A DNA stretch of 12,566 bases, taken from assembly GCA_017550775.1 (NCBI GenBank), contig JAFZOA010000406.1, forward strand, positions 1 through 12,566. The letters run 5' to 3'. Below the pieces are notes generated by a model. That model had not been told where the DNA came from. It did not search any database and worked only from the letters and a program-made list of their open reading frames with translations. Shown piece by piece: positions 8,594 to 12,566 of this stretch. This stretch comes from Ruminiclostridium sp. Its GTDB lineage: Bacteria > Bacillota_A > Clostridia > Oscillospirales > Ruminococcaceae. A program made the position numbers and the translations under genes. Numbering within the stretch: position 1 is the stretch's first letter; every line of letters begins with the position of its first letter.

Positions 8594-8623
8594 TTGACGA
8601 AGCGCCGGAAACCGCATTATATA
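8594..8623 (+). promoter_or_regulatory. Candidate promoter upstream of the tRNA-like core
   Basis: TTGACG (8594-8599) and TATATA (8618-8623) are 18 bases apart; the overlapping TTATAT gives 17. Transcription would start near 8630, cross the tRNA 3'-end copy and stop at the terminator 8703-8745, giving an RNA of about 110 bases. The evidence is hexamer matches only. Confidence 0.35.
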
Positions 8624-8670
8624 AGGGATTGCCACACTTGGATAAAAATGGCATTTCGATTGGGGGTCAA

Positions 8671-8693
8671 TTCAATTCCCGTACGGGTCACCA
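8671..8693 (+). other. tRNA 3'-end fragment (T-loop to CCA), putative att core
   Basis: TTCAATT reads as a T-loop. It is followed by CCCGT (3' side of the T-stem), ACGGGTC (3' side of the acceptor stem), discriminator A and CCA, all at standard tRNA spacing. The 5 bases before the loop (GTCAA) cannot pair with CCCGT, and no D-arm or anticodon arm lies upstream, so this is a fragment and not a gene. It matches what an element carries to rebuild the 3' end of the tRNA it enters. The target should have an acceptor beginning GACCCGT. Its anticodon is not in the window. Confidence 0.65.
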
Positions 8694-8702
8694 TTGACAG
8701 GT

Positions 8703-8745
8703 CTCGGAAATGCCTATTTAAAGGCATTTCCGAGGTTTTATTTTA
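8703..8745 (+). terminator. Strong intrinsic terminator after the tRNA-like core
   Basis: A perfect 12-bp stem (CTCGGAAATGCC 8703-8714 with 8723-8734) closes an 8-base loop and is followed by GTTTTATTTTAT. It is functional in form only on the + strand. After integration it would lie just behind the intact tRNA, ending tRNA transcription before it runs antisense into the integrase gene. Confidence 0.8.
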
Positions 8746-8759
8746 TCCCGTTTTTGGCT

Positions 8760-8802
8760 TTGTCCGCTACTTGTCCGCTATTGCAGAAAAAGCAGCGGAC
8801 AA
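8760..8802. repeat. Right arm: two tandem TGTCCGCTAYT units plus one inverted copy
   Basis: TGTCCGCTACT (8761-8771) and TGTCCGCTATT (8772-8782) are tandem 11-bp units. AGCGGACAA (8794-8802) is an inverted copy of TTGTCCGCT. The second and inverted copies can also form a 10-bp stem (8770-8779 with 8794-8803). The site lies directly after the integrase stop, a usual place for arm-type binding sites. Confidence 0.65.
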
Positions 8803-8809
8803 GGTGTTT

Positions 8810-10006
8810 TTACGCGCCCTTTTTCTCCTGTTTCTCTTCCTTATTGAGAAAGCCGAAAGCGAAGTCCATTGCGCTTGAAACTCTCGCCTGCGCAGTCTGG
8901 AACATATGCGAATACGTATTAAGTGTCGTCCCGGAATTTGCATGGCCTAATGCGCCGGAAACTGTCACTACATCAAGCCCTGCTGAGATCAAAGCTGAAG
9001 CTGCAAAATGACGGAATGAATGCAGGCCATAGAATGGAAGCTCGTTTTTCTCGCAGAACTCCTTTAACCAACCGTAAGGAGTCTGATTGTTCATAGGCTC
9101 GCCGTTCCATTTCACAAAAAGCCTGTCGTTATCTACCCATTTGTCACCGAGACGAAATGCCTCCGCATCCTGCTCGTCCTTAAGTTCTTTGAGCAAGTCC
9201 ATTATCGGCTGTGCGATCTTCAGTGTCCGCTGTGAGCGTTTCGTCTTGGTCGTATCCGTGTATATACCGCGCTGTGACGTGTAGTTGGATGTCCGCTTAA
9301 CACTTATAATGTTATGCTCGAAGTCAATGTCTTTCCATTCAAGCCCTAACATTTCGCTCCGACGGAATCCCGTGTATGAAATGAGATAAAAGAAAGCTCT
9401 GTACTTAACAGGCTCGCCCTGAATCTTGCTAAGCAGTATTGAAAGTTCTTCCTGCGTGTAGATAGGCTTTTCCTTTACTTCTCCTTTCGGGATAGTGACC
9501 TTTGAACACGGGTTATCCGGTACCAAGTCCATACGAACCGCATAACTGAATACATCGGATATGAAACTGAGATTGTGACGGATCGTTTTCGGTGCAAGGG
9601 GCTTGCCTGTCTTTTCGTTTGCACCTTCTTTTGCGAGAGAGTTCACGAAGCCCTGCAGCACTCTTGCATTGATTTTGTCGATACGCAGATGACCTATTGC
9701 GGGATAGATACGGTGAGTAAGCTGTAACATTCTTTCATAGGTCGTGCTGCGAAGAGCGTTTTTTGCGTAGTTCTCAAACCATTCCTCTGCAAGATCCTGA
9801 AACTTTATTGCAGTTGACACAAATCCACGGTTACAGGCTTCCTCGAACATTACTGCCTGCCTGTTCAGTTCCTTCTGTATCTGACGCTCTGTCATTCCTT
9901 CCGGTGGAGTCCACGTCATAGCCTGCTCCTTGTGTCTGCCCTTTGTATCGTACCCGGTGGACACTCTTATCTGATAAGTATTTCCTCTTTTTCTGATGGT
10001 TGCCAT
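8810..10006 (-). CDS. int: Tyrosine site-specific integrase, Tn916-like
   Basis: It catalyses integration and, with an excisionase, excision of the element by strand exchange at att sites. It is 398 residues, normal for the family. Residues 1-60 form the AP2-like arm-binding domain (IRKRGNTYQIRVSTGYD), about 65-165 the SAM-like core-binding domain, and about 180-380 the catalytic domain. The catalytic set is complete: Arg215 in TGFRRSE, a lysine in TKTKRSQR (254-257), His329 and Arg332 in HSFRH, His355 in GALGH, and nucleophile Tyr365 in TLNTYSH. An AAGGAG ribosome site precedes the start at about 10 bases. A strong promoter with a large dyad lies just upstream, and the arm repeats begin 8 bases after the stop. 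The enzyme looks intact and is probably active. Confidence 0.95.
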   Translation of the reverse strand: MATIRKRGNTYQIRVSTGYDTKGRHKEQAMTWTPPEGMTERQIQKELNRQAVMFEEACNRGFVSTAIKFQDLAEEWFENYAKNALRSTTYERMLQLTHRIYPAIGHLRIDKINARVLQGFVNSLAKEGANEKTGKPLAPKTIRHNLSFISDVFSYAVRMDLVPDNPCSKVTIPKGEVKEKPIYTQEELSILLSKIQGEPVKYRAFFYLISYTGFRRSEMLGLEWKDIDFEHNIISVKRTSNYTSQRGIYTDTTKTKRSQRTLKIAQPIMDLLKELKDEQDAEAFRLGDKWVDNDRLFVKWNGEPMNNQTPYGWLKEFCEKNELPFYGLHSFRHFAASALISAGLDVVTVSGALGHANSGTTLNTYSHMFQTAQARVSSAMDFAFGFLNKEEKQEKKGA

Positions 10007-10036
10007 AAAAATACCACTCCTTCTGATATTATAGAT

Positions 10037-10109
10037 TTTATGACATACCCTTGTACTTTATATTATAGCACTTTGGCGATTTAAAGTCAAGGGGTAAACA
10101 TGCCATAAA
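10037..10109. repeat. Large imperfect inverted repeat around the int promoter
   Basis: The left arm 10037-10060 reads TTTATGACAT, then ACCC, TTG and ACTTTA. The complement of 10082-10109 reads TTTATGGCAT, three extra bases, ACCCC, TTG and ACTTTA. Both arms share these blocks in order. The right arm covers the -35 box and the left arm starts just past the -10 box. It looks like an operator bound by a dimer or a pair of dimers. The excisionase-like protein encoded next door is a candidate binder. Confidence 0.6.
10062..10090 (-). promoter_or_regulatory. int promoter
   Basis: On the - strand, TTGACT (10090-10085) and a perfect TATAAT (10067-10062) are separated by 17 bases. Transcription would start near 10055, leaving a leader of about 50 bases before the int ATG at 10006. 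The integrase can thus be expressed separately from the xis and mob genes upstream. The promoter sits inside the inverted repeat described next, so it is probably controlled. Confidence 0.75.
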
Positions 10110-10128
10110 GCCTTATTCTACACACTAT

Positions 10129-10317
10129 TTATGCCGACTTCACATTTTCGGGAACTTCCCCGAACACAGCCTTGTACAGCGCCTGTTCGTCGATCAGATA
10201 CTTCTTGCCCGCCATAAAGCACGGGAGCTGACCGGATTTACACATCTGACGGATGCGGTACTCGGTGAGACCCTCGATAAGTTTTGCTGCTTCCTTGATT
10301 GTAAGAATTCTTCTCAT
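10129..10317 (-). CDS. Excisionase-like helix-turn-helix DNA-binding protein
   Basis: The protein has 62 residues, nearly all one winged/MerR-like helix-turn-helix: LTIKEAAKLI at 5-14, a turn, then TEYRIRQMCKSGQLP at 18-32 and a short wing (GKKYLIDEQAL). This is the usual pattern of small excisionases next to Tn916-like integrases, which bend att DNA to favour excision and sometimes regulate int. AAGGAGG lies 7 bases before the ATG, a strong start. It is transcribed with int, 122 bases upstream of it. An alternative is a pure transcription regulator that binds the nearby dyad. The two roles are not exclusive. Confidence 0.8.
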   Translation of the reverse strand: MRRILTIKEAAKLIEGLTEYRIRQMCKSGQLPCFMAGKKYLIDEQALYKAVFGEVPENVKSA

Positions 10318-10379
10318 GTTGCTTCCTCCTTGAATTTCATTGTCATGTTTAGCTTATATATCTTTCTGTATGCCTTTGT

Positions 10380-10452
10380 TGCCCGTGACCGGGCATAGCA
10401 AAGCTACGGCGGTACACCTCCGTATATGTAGATCACAAATACGTCACCTCCT
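10380..10452 (-). other. Leader-like stretch between mobA and xis
   Basis: AGGAGGTG (complement of 10445-10452) sits 8 bases before GTG (10436-10434). That GTG opens a 10-codon frame, VIYIYGGVPP, ending at TAG 10406-10404. A small hairpin follows (TGCCCG with CGGGCA, 10380-10395, no T-tract), together with a partly paired TACGG/CCGTA element. In another frame the same DNA reads LLCPVTGNK. It may be a leader peptide and RNA switch controlling xis-int, or the relic of a gene. The 137-base gap holds nothing else I can name. Confidence 0.35.
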
Positions 10453-10454
10453 GA

Positions 10455-12170
10455 TTATCTGCGTCCACGGCTCTTGTGCTGGACTTGAGTTTCCTGTTCG
10501 GGCTTGTCCTGCTTTGGCGTATCATGTACAGGCGACTTCGGCTCAGGCACAACAGGTTTTGGTATGTTCTGGACCGGCGGTTTGGGTACAGGCTCAACAG
10601 GCTTGGGTGTGGTCTGTACTGCCGGCTTTGGAGTGGGCGCTGCCGGTTTGGGCGTATTCTGTACCGCCGGTTTCGGCGCAGGTGGTGTCGGCTTGGGTGT
10701 ATCCTGCACGGGCGGTTTCGGCTCGGGCACGGTCGGCTTTTCTTTTTCGGCTTCCTTGACTTCCGGTTCCTCAATAATCTTATTACGCAAATAAAGTCTC
10801 TCAACATAGTCGCCCTTCTTCCGATCATCTATTTCGTGGAAGGTATCGACTATTTCATGCAGAGCTGTAATAAGATTGTTCTTATTTTCGAGGTCAAACC
10901 GTAGTGATGCAACTTCCCGATCCAGCTTTTCCTTTTCGGATTTAAGCATCCAGGCATTTGACGGGAATTCGTAACCGTGACGGGCAAGCGTCATAGTAGC
11001 CATTTTCAGCTTTAGCTTTTCTCCGATAGACGCGTCACGCTTACCGTTAAGCTCGCACCAGATTTCATACTGATTCAGCAGATCGGTCACACGACGCTGT
11101 TCTTTTAAGATGTCATTAAGTTCGGAGGTCAGCTTATCGCGCTCCTTTGTCACCGTCTTTATTTTTGTATTTACCGCATGAATGGAATATAGACTAAAGC
11201 GATTGATAATTATAAGCTGCGCACTCAGTTGGAATACATCACGATCGTTATGCGGGAGATATGGCAGACTTTCATTTTTCTTCTCTCCTTTCATCTTTCT
11301 CTCAACTATCAATTTAGCAGCGCGGGATATTGCATCGCAGTAACGTATCTCAAGCTCGTGCCCCTTGTTGTAAGCGTCCTCATGGGAAGCTTTGCCAAGA
11401 TCATCTCTGAACTCAATACGCGATTCGATAGCAGATATGGTATACGCTGCGCCGAGCGTTCTCAGATGGGTAAAATACTTCTGACTCGGCGCTCTTATGG
11501 ATTCTTCTGGTTTACAGCGAAATTCATATCCCTTTTCTTCAAGAGTTGCGCGGAGGTGATCGTAATTCCTGCAGCACAGCACCAGCGTGTCGATCTCGCG
11601 GCGTATCTTTTCCTTGAACGATGTACCCTTGCGGTGCGCGTCCCATTCCTTGTAGCTCATGCCTTGGTGCCTGTTGTTCATGATCGGCTGAATGCCAAAA
11701 GCAAGGCATACCCGGTCGGAGTGTTCTCGTATCCTCGCGAGCGTCTTTTTATTACTGTTGTACTTGTAACCGTCGATTCCGTAGACATTAATGATCACAT
11801 GGTTATGTATATGAGCTTTATCCACATGGGTCGCTATAACTGCCTGGACATTGTCTCCGAATGATTTTCGTATCCATGCTTTTCCCATGCGGTGTGCGAG
11901 TTCCGGTGTTACATTATCGTCGGGCGAAAACGACTGGACATAGTGAAGCAGCTTCACGCGTGCCTTTCCTTTTTCGGGGATGGGCTCCTCAAACTTATGG
12001 TGCGTGAAGTTCTCGTATATGAATTTCATATTCAGGTAAGCATCCTCGGCATTGGTGAGGCAGTTGTGTGAATCGCAATAAAACAGTCCCTCGGTTTTAT
12101 CGGGGTCAAGGATATATTGCAGACGCTGCTTCATCCCAGTGTGGATAGCTTTGCACTTAACATACGGCAT
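10455..12170 (-). CDS. mobA: MobA/VirD2-type relaxase (MOB-P class)
   Basis: It nicks oriT and stays covalently bound to the 5' end during conjugative transfer. The 571-residue protein has an N-terminal relaxase domain: candidate nucleophile Tyr19 in LQYILDPDKT, motif II around LHYVQSFSP (75-83), and the metal-binding HVDKAHIHNH (115-124) followed by Asn128. Two coiled-coil stretches follow at about 331-369 and 408-445. The tail is five 15-residue proline-rich repeats (480-554) and a basic end (HKSRGRR). The start overlaps the mobC-like gene by 40 bases. AAGGAGG lies 13 bases upstream of the ATG, slightly long, so coupling is likely. The relaxase motifs are complete, so it should be functional given a helper secretion system. 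Confidence 0.92.
   Translation of the reverse strand: MPYVKCKAIHTGMKQRLQYILDPDKTEGLFYCDSHNCLTNAEDAYLNMKFIYENFTHHKFEEPIPEKGKARVKLLHYVQSFSPDDNVTPELAHRMGKAWIRKSFGDNVQAVIATHVDKAHIHNHVIINVYGIDGYKYNSNKKTLARIREHSDRVCLAFGIQPIMNNRHQGMSYKEWDAHRKGTSFKEKIRREIDTLVLCCRNYDHLRATLEEKGYEFRCKPEESIRAPSQKYFTHLRTLGAAYTISAIESRIEFRDDLGKASHEDAYNKGHELEIRYCDAISRAAKLIVERKMKGEKKNESLPYLPHNDRDVFQLSAQLIIINRFSLYSIHAVNTKIKTVTKERDKLTSELNDILKEQRRVTDLLNQYEIWCELNGKRDASIGEKLKLKMATMTLARHGYEFPSNAWMLKSEKEKLDREVASLRFDLENKNNLITALHEIVDTFHEIDDRKKGDYVERLYLRNKIIEEPEVKEAEKEKPTVPEPKPPVQDTPKPTPPAPKPAVQNTPKPAAPTPKPAVQTTPKPVEPVPKPPVQNIPKPVVPEPKSPVHDTPKQDKPEQETQVQHKSRGRR
10509..10733 (-). repeat. Five tandem 45-bp units coding the relaxase proline-rich tail
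   Basis: Each unit encodes a 15-residue block of the form xxPxPKPxVQxTPKP, with N/D/T and A/P/S swaps between copies. Five blocks run without gaps from residue 480 to 554. The DNA copies have drifted, so this is an old or selected repeat. It is coding and in frame, with no spacers, so it is not a CRISPR array. Confidence 0.85.
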
Positions 12171-12460
12171 AGGCTTTCGGTTTCCTCCTTTATTTTCTCG
12201 TAGTCGGCGGCGTATATGCTGTTGATCTCGTTGGCTTTTTTGGTGAGCTGGTTGATATTGTTTCCTATTTTCTTGAGTTCATTTATGAGCATCCCCCATT
12301 CTCCCGGCGCTTTGCTGACCGTGATCTTATCAGTCAGGCTCGACTGCCTTATGTACTCGGAAGTAGTGATATTAAACCGGGCAGCCCACTTTTTTATCAG
12401 CTCCCATTCATCAAGTTCATAGATTACCTCTTTACGTTTTATCTCTTTGTATTTTCTCAT
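12131..12460 (-). CDS. mobC: MobC-like relaxosome accessory protein
   Basis: The protein is 109 residues from the preferred start. The N-terminal half is basic with a ribbon-helix-helix look (KRKEVIYELDEWELIKKWAA, then SEYIRQSSL). The C-terminal half carries the MobC signature LKKIGNNINQLTKKANE and a final helix. Such proteins bind oriT and help the relaxase open and nick it. A start at 12478 would add six residues, but AAGGGAG (12469-12475) lies inside them, 8 bases before the ATG at 12460, and nothing suitable precedes 12478. The 3' end overlaps mobA by 40 bases, tying expression of the two. The hairpin-rich region just upstream is its likely binding site. Confidence 0.85.
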   Translation of the reverse strand: MRKYKEIKRKEVIYELDEWELIKKWAARFNITTSEYIRQSSLTDKITVSKAPGEWGMLINELKKIGNNINQLTKKANEINSIYAADYEKIKEETESLCRMLSAKLSTLG

Positions 12461-12478
12461 TTTTTCTTCTCCCTTCAT

Positions 12479-12566
12479 TTTTTCGGTTTCAGGCAGCGCC
12501 TGACGCTGCGCGTGGGTTGTGCAGTTCCGGTCACGGAACTGCTATCGATTTTTGTGGGGGCTCCCA
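12479..12566. other. Probable origin of transfer (oriT), partial
   Basis: Directly upstream of the mobC-like gene are two neat inverted repeats: GCAGCG/CGCTGC (12493-12509, 5-base loop) and GCAGTTCCG/CGGAACTGC (12521-12542, 4-base loop). A 12-base unpaired stretch, GCGTGGGTTGTG-like (about 12510-12520), lies between them. A further partial dyad, TGGG...CCCA, is cut by the window end. Inverted repeats next to mobC/mobA are typical of MOB-P oriT sites, with the nick beside a hairpin. The nick itself cannot be placed from the sequence. Confidence 0.55.

Larger units (their letters stand above)
8530..8802. other. Putative attP-like attachment region of the integrase
   Basis: A tRNA 3'-end copy (8671-8693) sits between two sets of tandem 11-bp repeats, at 8535-8556 and 8761-8782. 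The integrase gene ends only 8 bases past the right-hand set. Integrases with an N-terminal AP2-like domain bind arm sites on either side of a core, and this is the arrangement seen. Arms on both sides fit an unrecombined attP (circle, plasmid or tandem junction). An attL or attR would have arms on one side only. The left arm is less like the right than each pair is like itself, so chance is not excluded. Confidence 0.55.
8530..12566. mobile_element. Integrative mobilizable element (att-int-xis-mobA-mobC-oriT), partial
   Basis: Attachment region, tyrosine integrase, excisionase-like protein, relaxase, MobC-like protein and a probable oriT follow each other with all genes on the - strand. No type IV secretion genes are seen, so transfer would need a helper conjugative system, at least on what is visible. 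The right boundary is outside the window. The left boundary is uncertain: if the attachment region is an attP, DNA to its left also belongs to an element. Confidence 0.75.

Noticed and set aside
8618..8693. A complete tRNA gene ending in CCA
   Set aside because: Only T-loop to CCA fits. The 5' T-stem, anticodon arm, D-arm and 5' acceptor strand are absent, so it is a fragment.
8770..8810. Second intrinsic terminator at the right arm (10-bp stem then GTGTTTTTA)
   Set aside because: The stem is formed by two of the arm repeats, with a 14-base loop and an interrupted T-tract. A strong terminator already lies just upstream, so arm-site symmetry explains it better.
8477..9011. Two + strand frames of 133 and 105 codons across the att region and the end of int
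   Set aside because: They overlap the arm repeats, the terminator and the 3' end of int on the opposite strand, have no ribosome site, and look like no known protein.
10509..10733. CRISPR array
   Set aside because: The 45-bp units are contiguous, in frame and coding, with no unique spacers and no cas genes nearby.
10340..10904. Glycine/cysteine-rich and arginine-rich frames opposite or overlapping the mobA 3' end
   Set aside because: Their odd composition is a shadow of the proline-rich repeat coding on the - strand.
11229..11864. 211-codon + strand frame within mobA
   Set aside because: It is antisense to the relaxase, spans its conserved motif III on the opposite strand and has no recognisable domains.
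12461..12478. ATG at 12478 as the mobC start
   Set aside because: No ribosome site precedes it, while AAGGGAG inside the extra codons is ideally placed for the ATG at 12460.

Overview
The window looks like DNA from a gut or rumen Firmicute of the Ruminococcus/Oscillospirales type. This is inferred from near-balanced GC, strong AGGAGG ribosome sites, and protein flavours (a DUF6809-like small protein, a Tn916-like integrase, a MobA/MobC pair). The species cannot be fixed from sequence alone.

Left half (1-8056, + strand): the 3' end of a non-ribosomal peptide synthetase (NRPS) operon. The window opens inside the A10 motif of an adenylation domain. It continues as carrier(T)-epimerase(E)-condensation(C)-adenylation(A)-carrier(T)-terminal condensation-like domain, with no thioesterase or reductase. 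An ATGA overlap leads into a MATE-type exporter, and one base further on comes an Sfp-type phosphopantetheinyl transferase. Synthesis, carrier activation and export are therefore packed into one tightly coupled unit. A second ATGA overlap opens a 35-codon ORF that may be the stump of a lost fourth gene.

Right half (8181-12566, - strand): modules of an integrative mobilizable element. These are a DUF6809-like small gene, an attachment region, a tyrosine integrase with its own promoter, an excisionase-like helix-turn-helix protein, a short leader-like stretch, a MOB-P relaxase with a proline-rich repeat tail, a MobC-like accessory protein and a hairpin-rich probable oriT at the window end.

The most interesting point is the attachment region (8530-8802). 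It carries a 23-bp copy of a tRNA 3' end (T-loop to CCA) with no matching 5' half of the tRNA. The copy is followed by an intrinsic terminator. On both sides lie tandem 11-bp repeats sharing a YGCYAYT core, as arm-type integrase sites would. Arms on both sides of one core describe an attP, not an attL or attR. If that is right, the sequence to the left, including the NRPS-MATE-PPTase operon, also belongs to a mobile element. It could be seen as a circle or plasmid, or at the junction of two tandem elements. That would make the peptide pathway mobile cargo. This is an inference from short repeats and needs the flanking contig to decide.
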